A stretch of DNA of 64,000 nt from Ferdinandcohnia salidurans (GCF_042680725.1 NZ_JBHUEK010000018.1:124001-188000), one strand, 5' to 3'; counted from the first letter of the stretch, positions 1 through 8,828 are shown. The notes: generated from the letters alone by a model not told the origin. A program made the numbers and translations.

Positions 1-822
1 TTAATTAGAATGAAACAGGCCACAAAAGCGCTAAGTAGAGGGGATTTTACGGTTTCAGTTAGACATCAAAGCAATGATGAATTAGGTGAGCTTGCACGAA
101 GTATTCAAATGTTAGCAAATGATTTAAACCATTTAAAACAGGAGAGAAGTGAGTTCCTGGCAAGTATTTCACACGAATTAAGAACCCCTCTAACCTATGT
201 AAAAGGATATGCAGATATTGCGCGAAGAGATGGTATTAGTGAAGAAGAACGCAATAAATATTTACAAATAATCTGCGAGGAAGCCGAACATATTTCAGGT
301 TTGGTCAAAGACTTATTTGATTTAGCTAAAATTGACCAGCATACCTTTGTTATTGAAAAGGAAAGGGTTAATCTTTGCGAATTCACAAATAAAATTGTGA
401 AGAAAGTTCATCCAGCGTTTAAGAAAAAAGGAATTCAGTTGAGTCATTCCTGTCCGAATGGCTTATTCGCCAATATAGACAGACCTAGATTAGAACAAGT
501 AGTTATAAACCTATTAGATAACTCATTAAAATATTCAAACAGGAATAGTAGAGTTACATTAGAAGTTGAACAAAACCAGACTAAGAATAAAATAGTGTTA
601 TCTGTTATCGATGAAGGAATAGGCATTCCAAAAGAGGAAATCCCATTTATATTTAACCGTTTGTACCGAGTTGAGAAGTCAAGATCACGCGAAAGTGGTG
701 GTTCAGGTCTAGGTTTATCAATTGTGAAAGAAATTGTAGAAGCTCATGGTGGTCATATAAATATGCATAGTGAACTAGGAAAAGGTACTAAGGTAACGAT
801 TGAATTGGAAGATAATCTATAA
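1..822 (+). CDS. Sensor histidine kinase, C-terminal part (gene starts before the window)
   Basis: The reading frame is open from the first base, so only the C-terminal part is present. In order: the end of a HAMP linker, a dimerisation domain with the phospho-accepting His in SHELRTP (His codon at 172-174), an N box (NLLDNSLKYS, near 508), and ATP-binding glycine boxes DEGIGIP and GGSGLGLS (about 610-720). This is an EnvZ/PhoR-type membrane kinase that would phosphorylate a response regulator lying upstream of the window. The next gene encodes a CueP-type copper protein, so copper or envelope stress is a plausible signal; that is inference from adjacency only. The kinase class is certain, the stimulus unknown. 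Confidence 0.95.
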   Translation, partial: LIRMKQATKALSRGDFTVSVRHQSNDELGELARSIQMLANDLNHLKQERSEFLASISHELRTPLTYVKGYADIARRDGISEEERNKYLQIICEEAEHISGLVKDLFDLAKIDQHTFVIEKERVNLCEFTNKIVKKVHPAFKKKGIQLSHSCPNGLFANIDRPRLEQVVINLLDNSLKYSNRNSRVTLEVEQNQTKNKIVLSVIDEGIGIPKEEIPFIFNRLYRVEKSRSRESGGSGLGLSIVKEIVEAHGGHINMHSELGKGTKVTIELEDNL

Positions 823-984
823 ATGTAGAAAAGAGAAATGGTTTTAAAAAACTAAAAATATCTAGCGCCAAAAACTGTTTTCTGCACACTTTCTTCATAA
901 TTATTAGTTACTATTATCAAGGATATAGTATTTGATGATGACAAATATGATTCTTACCTGCATTTTAAAAGGAGTTGTAACTTG

Positions 985-1515
985 ATGAAAAAAGGATTAC
1001 TTGGATTAACTGGATTACTGCTAATCCTCCTATTAGCAGCTTGTAACAATAGTTCATCGAATGAAAAGGAAGTAAATGAAGTAAAAGATATTAAAGAAAT
1101 GATACACGATTATAGTGTTGGTAGTTTTGAAGATGTGTCTGCTTCGATTACCTCGCACGAACTTATTGTTACGGATAGTAATAAAGAAGAAACCTCTTAT
1201 GAACTTCCTGAGGAAGAATTTTTTGTTTCGATTGCCCCATTTATTGAAACAACACACGAATGTGCCATTCACAGTTTAACAGGTTGTCAAGGAGAATTAG
1301 TTGAAAAGGAATTTGATGTCTACATTCAAGATGAGGCTGGTGACGTGGTTGTTGATGAAACCATGACATCGTTCGCAAATGGTTTTATCGATCTATGGTT
1401 ACCGCGGGATAAAACATATACAGTAAAAATCGGATATGACGGAAAAACAGTAGAATCAGAACTTTCCACATTTGAAGGCGACAATACTTGTGTCACAACA
1501 ATGCAGCTAATGTAG
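985..1515 (+). CDS. cueP: CueP-family metal-binding lipoprotein
   Basis: A lipoprotein signal peptide of about 19 residues ends in the lipobox LLAAC, with Cys20 as lipidation site. The mature part has the conserved pattern I recognise from CueP proteins: FFVSIAPF, CAIHSLTGC, GFIDLWLPRDKTY and a terminal CVTTMQLM. CueP binds copper in the Salmonella periplasm; in a Gram-positive it would sit on the outer face of the membrane. Cysteines in CAIHSLTGC and near the C-terminus are the likely ligands. I chose the ATG at 985 over the TTG at 982 because the AAAGGAG upstream is better spaced. A terminator-like hairpin follows. The preceding kinase may control it. Confidence 0.8.
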   Translation: MKKGLLGLTGLLLILLLAACNNSSSNEKEVNEVKDIKEMIHDYSVGSFEDVSASITSHELIVTDSNKEETSYELPEEEFFVSIAPFIETTHECAIHSLTGCQGELVEKEFDVYIQDEAGDVVVDETMTSFANGFIDLWLPRDKTYTVKIGYDGKTVESELSTFEGDNTCVTTMQLM

Positions 1516-1565
1516 ATCTCGGTAAAATGTAATGAGCCTTTTAATGATATTTTATAAAAGATAAC

Positions 1566-1617
1566 AGGGTTGTTCCGAAGGTCAGTGCCATGACTTTTAG
1601 AACAGCCCTATTTTTAT
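1566..1617 (+). terminator. Intrinsic terminator after cueP
   Basis: GGGTTGTTC pairs with GAACAGCCC, with a second small stem in the loop, and is followed by a T-rich tract. The rest of the 300 bp up to the next gene is AT-rich and shows nothing else that I recognise. Confidence 0.65.
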
Positions 1618-1815
1618 CTAAGATGTATGATAGGATTTGTAAAAAATATATTAAAATAACAAATATGCCCAGTAAATACAAATTATAAAAGAAATGTAAG
1701 TTGATAATCTCTTGATATTGCAACTATTTTCAAAAAAATCTTTCTTTTCGTGAGTTAAGATGTTATTATATTTAAAAAATAATAACAATTAACACAAAAA
1801 GGGGTTGAACATATA

Positions 1816-3012
1816 ATGTCTCAAATGCTAGCTTTCGTTCTTTTACTTATCATACTTTTTATCGGAGACTTTATTTCTATAAAAACAAAAGCATGGATAC
1901 CATCCGTGTTTGTGTGTGCGGTCCTATTTTTAATAGGGTATTGGACTTTTTTTCCGCAAGATATTGTTGCATTAGCAGGTATTCCATCTGTTGTTGCTAC
2001 GATGTTGATGTATCTATTAATTGTAAATATGGGTACATTATTATCACTTAAAGAATTAATGGCACAGTGGAAAACAATTTTAATAGCTTTATCTGGTATT
2101 CTAGGTATTATTGCGATACTTTTCGGAGTTGGAACACTCATTTTTGGAGTGCAAACAGTCATAGTAGCCATTCCACCATTAGTTGGAGGCCTAGTTTCAG
2201 CATTAATCATGTCAGAAGGGGCAGCAAATGCAGGACTTACAAGCTTATCTGTTTTTGCGATTGTGATCTATGTAATGCAAGGTTTTGCAGGATACCCGAT
2301 AACATCAATCGTTTTGAAAAAGGAAGGTAAGAAACTATTACAACAATATCGCAATGGTCAGCTTTCGAAAGTGGAAGAAGTAAAAGCGGAAGTTGCGGCA
2401 ACATCTGAAACTGTTCCAAAGGTTAAGTGGATTGATAAAATTCCAGAAAGATATAATACAGAATATTTCAAGTTTTTAAGATTAGCAGTAGTTGGTTACC
2501 TTGCTTACTTAGCTTCAACTTTATTAGCACCGGTTGTGAATGTTAATGCGCTTGTTCTTTGCTTACTCTTTGGGGTTATCGGAAAGAGTGTTGGTTTCCT
2601 TGAAACACATTCCTTACAAAAGGCAAATGGATTTGGTTTAGCGATTATGGGGTTAATGCTTTTCATTTTTGATGGATTAAAGCATGCAACTCCTAACATG
2701 ATGCTTGAGATTTTAACACCGCTTATCGGGTGTATTGTATTAGGGGTAATCGGGATGTATATCTTTTCATTCATTGCAGGTAAGTTGCTAAAAGTCAGCA
2801 AACACATGGCATTTGCAGTATCACTAACAGCCCTATACGGATTCCCGGCTGATTATATTATTACAAATGAAGTTATTAATTCATTGACAAAGGATGAAGA
2901 AGAAAGAGAAGTATTAACAAGTCATATGTTACCGCCAATGCTAGTGGGTGGATTTATCACAGTTACGATTGTTTCTGTTATTCTAGCTGGAACTTTTGTA
3001 TCATTCTTATAA
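1816..3012 (+). CDS. Polytopic membrane carrier, Na+/glutamate symporter (GltS)-like
   Basis: A 398-residue protein with about ten hydrophobic segments and a polar central loop (about residues 170-205), typical of an inverted-repeat carrier. The region GGLVSALIMSEGAANAGL and the later ALYGFPADYIITNEV occupy the places of the glycine-rich re-entrant segments of GltS-type carriers; this resemblance is my reading and not a database match. It lies just upstream of an M20 amidohydrolase and probably forms a transcription unit with it, which suggests uptake of an acylated amino acid or small peptide that the enzyme then hydrolyses. The ATG follows AAAGGGG at a rather long 12-nt spacing. Transport role is likely, substrate unknown. 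Confidence 0.6.
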   Translation: MSQMLAFVLLLIILFIGDFISIKTKAWIPSVFVCAVLFLIGYWTFFPQDIVALAGIPSVVATMLMYLLIVNMGTLLSLKELMAQWKTILIALSGILGIIAILFGVGTLIFGVQTVIVAIPPLVGGLVSALIMSEGAANAGLTSLSVFAIVIYVMQGFAGYPITSIVLKKEGKKLLQQYRNGQLSKVEEVKAEVAATSETVPKVKWIDKIPERYNTEYFKFLRLAVVGYLAYLASTLLAPVVNVNALVLCLLFGVIGKSVGFLETHSLQKANGFGLAIMGLMLFIFDGLKHATPNMMLEILTPLIGCIVLGVIGMYIFSFIAGKLLKVSKHMAFAVSLTALYGFPADYIITNEVINSLTKDEEEREVLTSHMLPPMLVGGFITVTIVSVILAGTFVSFL

Positions 3013-3065
3013 AATTAAAAAAACTTTTTAACGCACAACGAATGATTTAAATGGAGTTGAACCTC

Positions 3066-4241
3066 ATGGTAAATGAAATAATAAAACAAGCAATCGCGGA
3101 CTATAGTGAAGAATTGACAGCTATTCGTCGAAAATTGCATAGTGAGCCTGAATTGTCTTGGGAAGAGTACAATACATCGGCATTCGTAGTGCAATATCTT
3201 GATGAGTTAGGAATCGAGAATCATAAAACAAATCCGACAGGTGTGATCGGAGAAATAAAGGGCAGCAAGCCGGGAAAAACTGTCGCATTGAGAGCGGATA
3301 TGGACGCTTTATCCGTTGAAGAATTAAATTTGGATTTGCCATATGCCTCTAAAACGCAAGGCAAAATGCATGCATGTGGCCATGATTCTCATACTGCAAT
3401 GCTTCTCATTGCTGCGAAGGCATTGAATGACATGAAAGAGGAACTACATGGTAATGTCCGCTTGATTTTTCAACCGGCTGAAGAAGTGGCAACAGGAGCT
3501 TTAGAAATGGTGAAACAAGGAGCGGTTGAGGGAGTCGATAATGTATTTGGAATGCATATTTGGTCACAAATGCCAACCAATAAAGTGTCCTGCAATCCTG
3601 GGCCTTCGTTCGCATCAGCAGATATTTTTACGGTGAAATTCAAGGGAAGAGGGGGACATGGGGCAATTCCGCAGGATTGCATCGATGCCGCAATTGTTGC
3701 CTCATCCTTTGTGATGAATGTTCAATCTGTTGTTTCAAGAACGATCGACCCTCAAAAGCCAGCTGTATTAACGGTTGGAAAAATGACAGTGGGAACGCGC
3801 TTTAATGTGATTGCTGAGAATGCGGTTATTGAAGGAACCGTTCGCTGTTTTGATCCTGAAATCCGTGATCATATTGAAAAGCAGCTTCGTGTATATGCAG
3901 AACAGGTTGCGTCAATTTACGGGGCAAGCGCTGAAGTAGACTATATTCGTGGCACACAAGCGGTCATTAACGGTGAGGAAAGTGCAAAGCTCGTACAACA
4001 AGTAGCCACTGAGGCATTTGGTGAAGAAGTCCTTTATGATGAAAAACCAACAATGGGCGGGGAAGACTTCAGTTTCTACCTTGATGAAGTACCAGGTTGC
4101 TTTGCTTTAGTTGGATCAGGAAATCCCGAAAAAGACACCGGGTGGGCACACCACCACGGCAAATTCAACATCGACGAAGATGCCATGGTCACTGGGGCAG
4201 AACTATACGCCCAATACGCGTGGGCATACCTAAACAAATAG
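3066..4241 (+). CDS. M20-family amidohydrolase (N-acyl amino acid hydrolase)
   Basis: A cytosolic two-metal amidohydrolase of the HipO/AbgB/YxeP type, about 391 residues, normal length. Visible motifs: LRADMDAL, HACGHDSHTAML (metal His and Asp), FQPAEE with the catalytic Glu, GMHIW in the middle domain and a late GGEDFSFY metal-binding stretch. The family splits N-acyl amino acids such as N-acetyl, aminoacyl-benzoyl or indole conjugates. I prefer the ATG at 3066 because GGAG lies nine bases upstream; the ATG at 3051 has no ribosome binding site. It follows a GltS-like carrier gene by about 50 bp, consistent with an import-and-hydrolyse pair. Its precise substrate cannot be read from sequence. 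Confidence 0.88.
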   Translation: MVNEIIKQAIADYSEELTAIRRKLHSEPELSWEEYNTSAFVVQYLDELGIENHKTNPTGVIGEIKGSKPGKTVALRADMDALSVEELNLDLPYASKTQGKMHACGHDSHTAMLLIAAKALNDMKEELHGNVRLIFQPAEEVATGALEMVKQGAVEGVDNVFGMHIWSQMPTNKVSCNPGPSFASADIFTVKFKGRGGHGAIPQDCIDAAIVASSFVMNVQSVVSRTIDPQKPAVLTVGKMTVGTRFNVIAENAVIEGTVRCFDPEIRDHIEKQLRVYAEQVASIYGASAEVDYIRGTQAVINGEESAKLVQQVATEAFGEEVLYDEKPTMGGEDFSFYLDEVPGCFALVGSGNPEKDTGWAHHHGKFNIDEDAMVTGAELYAQYAWAYLNK

Positions 4242-4303
4242 TAGGAGGGAACTCCCAGTTGGATCAATCATGTGAATCCATGCTGATTATACATCACGCT
4301 AGA

Positions 4304-4333
4304 AAACGAAGAGGTAATCTCTTCGTTTTTTTG
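4304..4333 (+). terminator. Intrinsic terminator after the amidohydrolase gene
   Basis: AAACGAAGAG pairs with CTCTTCGTTT around a five-base loop and runs into a T tract. Confidence 0.85.
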
Positions 4334-4381
4334 TTGAGTAAAATTTGATTGCGAGAATAATAACCTTTTAATTAAGTTGGT

Positions 4382-4430
4382 GATTGACCCGATTTAACAG
4401 TGTCAGAAGGCCACGTCAATCTCTTTTTTT
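4382..4430 (+). terminator. Second hairpin with T tract, possible terminator
   Basis: GATTGAC at 4382 pairs with GTCAATC at 4415 over a 26-base loop and is followed by CTCTTTTTTT. It lies upstream of the next promoter, so it may back up the preceding terminator. The long loop makes it less certain. Confidence 0.4.
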
Positions 4431-4482
4431 ATAAATATAATAGCGAAATGTATATTTATAAAAATTATATTTAAATAGTTTA

Positions 4483-4511
4483 TTGCATTTCATAGAATTG
4501 TTCTTTATAAT
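4483..4511 (+). promoter_or_regulatory. Sigma-A promoter for the NhaC-ArgH operon
   Basis: TTGCAT, 17 bases, TATAAT: a near-consensus sigma-A promoter about 80 bp ahead of the NhaC-family gene. Confidence 0.75.
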
Positions 4512-4520
4512 CAAGTACTA

Positions 4521-4549
4521 GGATAAATTCTAAAAATTTATCCTTTTAT
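4521..4549 (+). terminator. Hairpin with T tract in the 5' leader of the NhaC-ArgH operon
   Basis: GGATAAAT pairs with ATTTATCC (8 bp, 7-base loop) followed by TTTTAT. It lies between the promoter and the first gene, where it would act as an attenuator or as a protective 5' stem. It is AT-rich and therefore weak. Confidence 0.4.
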
Positions 4550-4593
4550 ATTTATGCAATGTAATAGCTTATTTATTAGAAGGAGAAATGTTT

Positions 4594-6123
4594 ATGGAAC
4601 ACTTGGGCTGGATATCAATACTCCCACCTATTATTGCAATCATTCTTGCGGTTATAACTAGAAATGTAGTAGTGTCACTGTTCTTTGGTGCTTTTATCGG
4701 AGTGCTCATTCTTGTCGGAGGAAATCCTCTTGTGGCAACAACAGAGACAATAGGGAATTACTTTTTCCCACTTGCAGCAGATGGCTACAATGCAGCTATT
4801 ATCGTATTATTATTTTTTATTGGCGGATTTGTAGGACTTATGGAAAAGTCCGGTGGTGGAGCTGCACTTGCAGCAAATACGATTAAATTTATTAATACTA
4901 AGGCTAAAGCGCAGATTTCTGCTTGGTTCGGAGGAATTATCATTTTCTTCTCTGATTTGGGTACACCGCTAATTGTTGGCCCTGTATTTGAAAAAATCTT
5001 TGATAAGGCGAAAATTTCAAGAGAAAAGCTCGCTTGGATTATTGATTCAACTTCCTCACCTGTTGCAGTATTAATTCCTTTTATCGGATGGGGCGTATAC
5101 ATTATGGGTCTTATTCAAAAGGAATATGAGGCCTTAAATATTACGACATCTGAATTTTCTACTCTGGTTCAGGTAATTCCTTTTCAGTTTTATGCGATAT
5201 TAGCTGTTGTAATGGTCCCTCTAGTCGCTCTTACAAAATTAGATTTTGGGCCAATGGCAAAAGCTGAGCACAGAGTTCAAACTACTGGTGAACTATACTG
5301 GCCAACATCAAAACCATTAAGAAGAGTAGAGAATAGTGAAGAAGGAACAGAACACCGACATGCTATATTGGTTTGGTTGCCTCTTTTAGTATTATTTGTT
5401 ACTCTTTTTGGTTTATTGATTTCGTATGGTTTCCCATTTGAACCAGTACCAGGAAATGATTTTAGAGTTTCCTTAAGTACAGCATATTTGTTTGCCGCAA
5501 TTACAATTATCATTTTAATGCTTGTATATAAATTGAAAAAATTTAGTGATATTTTTACTATCTACACAACTGGGATGCAAAAAATGGTTTATGTTGCTGT
5601 TACACTAATCCTGGCTTGGTCACTTGGAAAAGTGATGAAGGAAATGGGTACTGCAAACTTTATTGTGGAAGCAATGAATGGAAATGTGCCTGCATTCATT
5701 ATTCCAGCTCTATTATTCTTAGTCGGCGTGTTAATGTCTTTAGCTTCAGGATCTTCATGGGGAACTTATGCTATCATGCTACCAATCGCTATTCCTATGG
5801 CCGTTACATTAGATGCGCATTTATTAGTTTGTATCGGGGCTGTTCTTTCGGGTGGAATAATGGGGGATCATAGCTCACCAATTTCTGATACGACCATTCT
5901 TTCGTCTACAGGAGCGGGTGCTGACCATATTGACCACGTGAAAACACAATTACCTTATGCACTCCTTAATGCATCAATTGCCTTTATTGGGTATATTGTT
6001 GCCGGTATTACAGGCAGTGTTTTAACTTTACTATTGATCTTAGTCTTACTCATAATAACTATTTTTCTATTATCTAAGAATCACAAAAGGAAGTACGGTG
6101 CAAGTGAAGGAGTTGGAATATAA
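4594..6123 (+). CDS. NhaC-family Na+/H+ antiporter-type carrier
   Basis: About 509 residues with 11-12 membrane segments. The NhaC-family stretches FFIGGFVGLMEKSGG, DLGTPLIVGPVFEK, DSTSSPVAVLIPFIGWGVY and GGIMGDHSSPISDTTILSS are all present. Family members exchange Na+ for H+, lactate or other solutes across the cytoplasmic membrane. I moved the start from the ATG at 4588 to 4594, because GGAG lies only two bases before the first and eight before the second. The stop codon abuts the GTG of the argininosuccinate-lyase homologue, so the two are translationally coupled. That coupling suggests it carries the lyase's substrate rather than acting in general pH homeostasis; this is inference. Confidence 0.85.
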   Translation: MEHLGWISILPPIIAIILAVITRNVVVSLFFGAFIGVLILVGGNPLVATTETIGNYFFPLAADGYNAAIIVLLFFIGGFVGLMEKSGGGAALAANTIKFINTKAKAQISAWFGGIIIFFSDLGTPLIVGPVFEKIFDKAKISREKLAWIIDSTSSPVAVLIPFIGWGVYIMGLIQKEYEALNITTSEFSTLVQVIPFQFYAILAVVMVPLVALTKLDFGPMAKAEHRVQTTGELYWPTSKPLRRVENSEEGTEHRHAILVWLPLLVLFVTLFGLLISYGFPFEPVPGNDFRVSLSTAYLFAAITIIILMLVYKLKKFSDIFTIYTTGMQKMVYVAVTLILAWSLGKVMKEMGTANFIVEAMNGNVPAFIIPALLFLVGVLMSLASGSSWGTYAIMLPIAIPMAVTLDAHLLVCIGAVLSGGIMGDHSSPISDTTILSSTGAGADHIDHVKTQLPYALLNASIAFIGYIVAGITGSVLTLLLILVLLIITIFLLSKNHKRKYGASEGVGI

Positions 6124-7452
6124 GTGAAATTATGGGGCGGACGCTTTACTAAGCGAGGGGATCAAATAATGGAGAAGTTTAATACTTCTCTACCAGTTGA
6201 TCACAGACTATACTATCAGGACATAACAGGAAGCATAGCCCATGTAAGAATGCTGGTAGAATGTAAATTGCTTTCAGATGCTGAAGGTATTTTGCTAATA
6301 GAGGGTCTTCAAACAATTTTGGAAGATATCGAGGCTGGGACTCTAAAAGTAGAAGGTAATTATGAAGATATACACTCCTTTGTAGAAATGAATTTAACTG
6401 AAAGAATTGGTGAAGTTGGTAAAAAGCTGCATACGGCTAGAAGTAGAAATGACCAAGTAGCAGTTGACATGAGACTTTACGCTAAACAAAAAGCAAACGA
6501 AGTAATGGCTTCCCTTGGGCAACTAATAGAATCACTAAATAACAAAGCTAGTCAAAACAATGTCATCATGCCTGGATATACCCATTTGCAGCGTGCTCAG
6601 GTTGTCACATTTAGTCATCACCTTGGTGCTTACGTACAGATGTTTAATCGTGATAAAAAAAGAATCAGCAATGCGATTGAGATTATGGATGAAAATCCGT
6701 TAGGTTGCGGTGCGCTTGCGGGAACTACCCATAATATTAATCGGCAGATAACGACTGAGCTATTAGGTTTTTCTAAGCCCGTAGATAATTTTTTAGATGG
6801 CGTAAGCGACCGTGATTATTTGCTAGAACTCATGTCGAGCTTCTCTATTACAATGATGCACTTAAGCAGATTAAGTGAGGAGCTTATACTCTGGAGTAGC
6901 CAAGAGTTCCGATTTATTGAAATGGATGATGCGTATTCAACGGGTAGCAGTATTATGCCACAGAAGAAAAATCCTGACGCTGCAGAACTTATTAGAGGAA
7001 AGACAGGAAGAGTTTATGGCTCCTTAGTATCGTTATTGACAACTCTAAAAGGTTTGCCACTCACCTATAATAAAGATATGCAAGAAGATAAAGAACAATT
7101 TTTCGATGCCCTTGATACTGTAATGGACTGTCTCGAAATTATGTCGAAAATGATTGATACGCTTCATGTGAAAGAAGATAACATGAAGGCGGCAATAAAA
7201 GCTGGCTTCTTAAATGCTACTGAGGTGGCAGACTATTTAGTCAGCAAAGGAATCGCATTTAGGGATGCCCACGAAATCGTTGGGAAAATCATTATCTATT
7301 GTGAACAGAACAAAAAAGGCATTGAAGATTTATCGGTAGATGAATTGGTAGAATTCAGTAACATAATTTCAAATGATATTTATGAATATATCGATTATGA
7401 GAATATCTTAAATAAAGGAAATAAAAAACTAATAAAGCAAGTAACACAATAA
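6124..7452 (+). CDS. argH: Argininosuccinate lyase or closely related lyase
   Basis: A 442-residue member of the fumarase/aspartase superfamily. KLWGGRF at the N-terminus, TARSRNDQVAVD, GYTHLQRAQ and the signature GSSIMPQKKNP (about residues 274-284, with the catalytic Ser loop) are the ArgH hallmarks. The textbook reaction cleaves argininosuccinate to arginine and fumarate in the cytosol. No argG or other arginine gene is nearby; instead the GTG start directly follows the stop of an NhaC-family carrier gene. A catabolic role on an imported N-(1,2-dicarboxyethyl) compound is therefore possible; EDDS lyase is a known ArgH-related precedent. Fold and chemistry are secure, the physiological substrate is not. 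Confidence 0.85.
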   Translation: MKLWGGRFTKRGDQIMEKFNTSLPVDHRLYYQDITGSIAHVRMLVECKLLSDAEGILLIEGLQTILEDIEAGTLKVEGNYEDIHSFVEMNLTERIGEVGKKLHTARSRNDQVAVDMRLYAKQKANEVMASLGQLIESLNNKASQNNVIMPGYTHLQRAQVVTFSHHLGAYVQMFNRDKKRISNAIEIMDENPLGCGALAGTTHNINRQITTELLGFSKPVDNFLDGVSDRDYLLELMSSFSITMMHLSRLSEELILWSSQEFRFIEMDDAYSTGSSIMPQKKNPDAAELIRGKTGRVYGSLVSLLTTLKGLPLTYNKDMQEDKEQFFDALDTVMDCLEIMSKMIDTLHVKEDNMKAAIKAGFLNATEVADYLVSKGIAFRDAHEIVGKIIIYCEQNKKGIEDLSVDELVEFSNIISNDIYEYIDYENILNKGNKKLIKQVTQ

Positions 7453-7463
7453 ATAACTTCTAG

Positions 7464-7491
7464 GGATCAATCGTGCGATTGGTCCTTTTTT
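7464..7491 (+). terminator. Intrinsic terminator after argH
   Basis: GGATCAATCG pairs with CGATTGGTCC (one G-T pair) around a two-base loop and is followed by six T. Confidence 0.85.
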
Positions 7492-7525
7492 GTGCGAAAT
7501 GAGTCACCGTTGATTTTCTTGTTCT

Positions 7526-7599
7526 GGGTCACGGGGACAGGTCCCTTGTCCCACTTTTTTTGGGAGGTTGGGACAGTGGACCTGTCCCTCTGTCCCATT
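7526..7599. repeat. GGGACA palindromic repeat, copy 1 (double unit)
   Basis: Two hairpin units (core GGGGACAGGTCCC and GGACCTGTCC) separated by a T-rich spacer. It reaches the stop codon of the Lin0512 gene on the opposite strand. Confidence 0.85.
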
Positions 7600-7957
7600 A
7601 GTACCCAACTTCAACTGAAGCAACTACTATGTACATTAAATCGTTTTGATCGTCTTTTTCCTCAATGACGATGCCGCTTGTTGTTAACATTCCACCGTCC
7701 ATAACTTCCACTGACACTTTTCCAAACGGTATACTCTCTTTAATCGCATTGATATCCAGCGCCTCTTTATCACAAGGGACCGCTAGCTTTACGTTCACGA
7801 CCATATTGTCTAAACTATTGCCTGGTAGTACAGATCGAATTCCAGGCATTGAATTAAAATGAATCGCATTTTTTACAGCTCGAACGGCTGCCTTCGTAAT
7901 GTTCTGGCCATGAACATCAATTCCCATTCCTGTTTCAATAAACATTAATTGCTCCAT
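7598..7957 (-). CDS. Lin0512-family protein
   Basis: About 119 residues. FIETGMGIDVHGQNITKAAVRAVKNAI, SMPGI and the glycine-rich C-terminal part match the small conserved family I know as Lin0512, which has no established function. The ATG at 7957 has AGAGGTG eight to nine bases upstream. The frame stays open further upstream to 8050, but that extension is translated repeat sequence and should not be annotated. The gene is read against its neighbours and a GGGACA repeat sits at each end. Linkage to amino-acid catabolism genes is the only functional hint. Confidence 0.8.
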   Translation of the reverse strand: MEQLMFIETGMGIDVHGQNITKAAVRAVKNAIHFNSMPGIRSVLPGNSLDNMVVNVKLAVPCDKEALDINAIKESIPFGKVSVEVMDGGMLTTSGIVIEEKDDQNDLMYIVVASVEVGY

Positions 7958-7989
7958 TAAATACACACCTCTTTTATTATGTATGGTAC

Positions 7990-8050
7990 AAGGGTCTCGA
8001 GTCCCACCAACTTTTGATGGTGGGACACGGGACCTGTCCCTCTGTCCCAT
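7990..8050. repeat. GGGACA palindromic repeat, copy 2
   Basis: Contains GGGACACGGGACC and CCTGTCCCTCTGTCCCAT plus a preceding GTCCCACCA/TGGTGGGAC stem. It lies just upstream of the Lin0512 gene. Confidence 0.8.
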
Positions 8051-8126
8051 TATACACTTCTTGTGATTTGTATAAAAAATAAGCGTTTAATCTCATTTTC
8101 TTGATATATAAAAAGTTCTTGATTTC

Positions 8127-8142
8127 ATATAAAATTTTATAT
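8127..8142. promoter_or_regulatory. 16-bp palindrome, candidate operator of the DauR-like regulator
   Basis: ATATAAAATTTTATAT is a perfect palindrome about 40 bp before the regulator start. A near-identical site lies before the RidA gene (8849-8861). Confidence 0.4.
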
Positions 8143-8180
8143 ATATTTTAGTTGAATAGACTAAGGAAAGGAATTTATTT

Positions 8181-8828
8181 ATGAATTCTATACTTGAACA
8201 GTACATGCCGGTGGCAGAGGTGATTGCTAAAACATTTGGCAATGATTGCGAAGTTGTACTGCATGATTTAACTGTGCCTCAAAGCTCAGTTGTGTACACA
8301 GTTAACAACCATGTAACCGGAAGGAATGTAGGACAAAGTTTTAATCATCTCATTACAGAAGTGTTATTATCCCAAAATTTTACGAATGATTATTCAGCAA
8401 ATTATTATTTTCATACTGATGATGGTAGATTAATCAAATCTTCTACCCTGTTAATTAGAGATCAGGTTAAAAAGGTAATTGGCGCACTTTGCATTAACAT
8501 TGATACGACACGAATTACTGAAAATATAAACTATCTAAGCAGCTTGATTCCTCAACATCCGGACCAGCCTTCGAACCTAAATCATCAGCAGAAAAAAATG
8601 CATGAAACAGAGCATATTCAGGAGATAGCCAATGATTTGATCGATAAAATTATTGGCAACAAACCAGTTGAACAGCTTAGACGTGATGAAAAGGTTGAGA
8701 TGGTTCGATTTATGGAACAAAAAGGGATCTTCTTAATTCGTGGAACAATCGATAGAGTGGCAGAGAAGTTGAATATCTCAAAAGTCACGGTATACAGCTA
8801 TATTGAAGAAATTAAAGATAAAAAGTAA
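8181..8828 (+). CDS. DauR-like transcriptional regulator (YheO-like PAS domain plus HTH)
   Basis: 215 residues. The N-terminal half (about 5-110) has the YheO-like PAS pattern, including a conserved CEVVLHDL and GALCINIDT. The C-terminal part (about 165-213) ends in a helix-turn-helix, VAEKLNISKVTVYSYIEEI. Relatives such as DauR regulate D-amino-acid use, and this fits the downstream RidA, PLP-lyase and D-serine-dehydratase-like genes. AAAGGA lies before the ATG. The PAS domain probably senses a small amino-acid-like ligand. It is probably autoregulated through the palindrome upstream. Confidence 0.82.
   Translation: MNSILEQYMPVAEVIAKTFGNDCEVVLHDLTVPQSSVVYTVNNHVTGRNVGQSFNHLITEVLLSQNFTNDYSANYYFHTDDGRLIKSSTLLIRDQVKKVIGALCINIDTTRITENINYLSSLIPQHPDQPSNLNHQQKKMHETEHIQEIANDLIDKIIGNKPVEQLRRDEKVEMVRFMEQKGIFLIRGTIDRVAEKLNISKVTVYSYIEEIKDKK

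Noticed and set aside
1541..1723. 60-codon minus-strand frame
   Set aside because: It spans the cueP terminator and is low-complexity, AT-rich translation with no ribosome binding site.
7958..8050. N-terminal extension of the Lin0512 protein
   Set aside because: These residues are translated repeat sequence; a good ribosome binding site supports the ATG at 7957.
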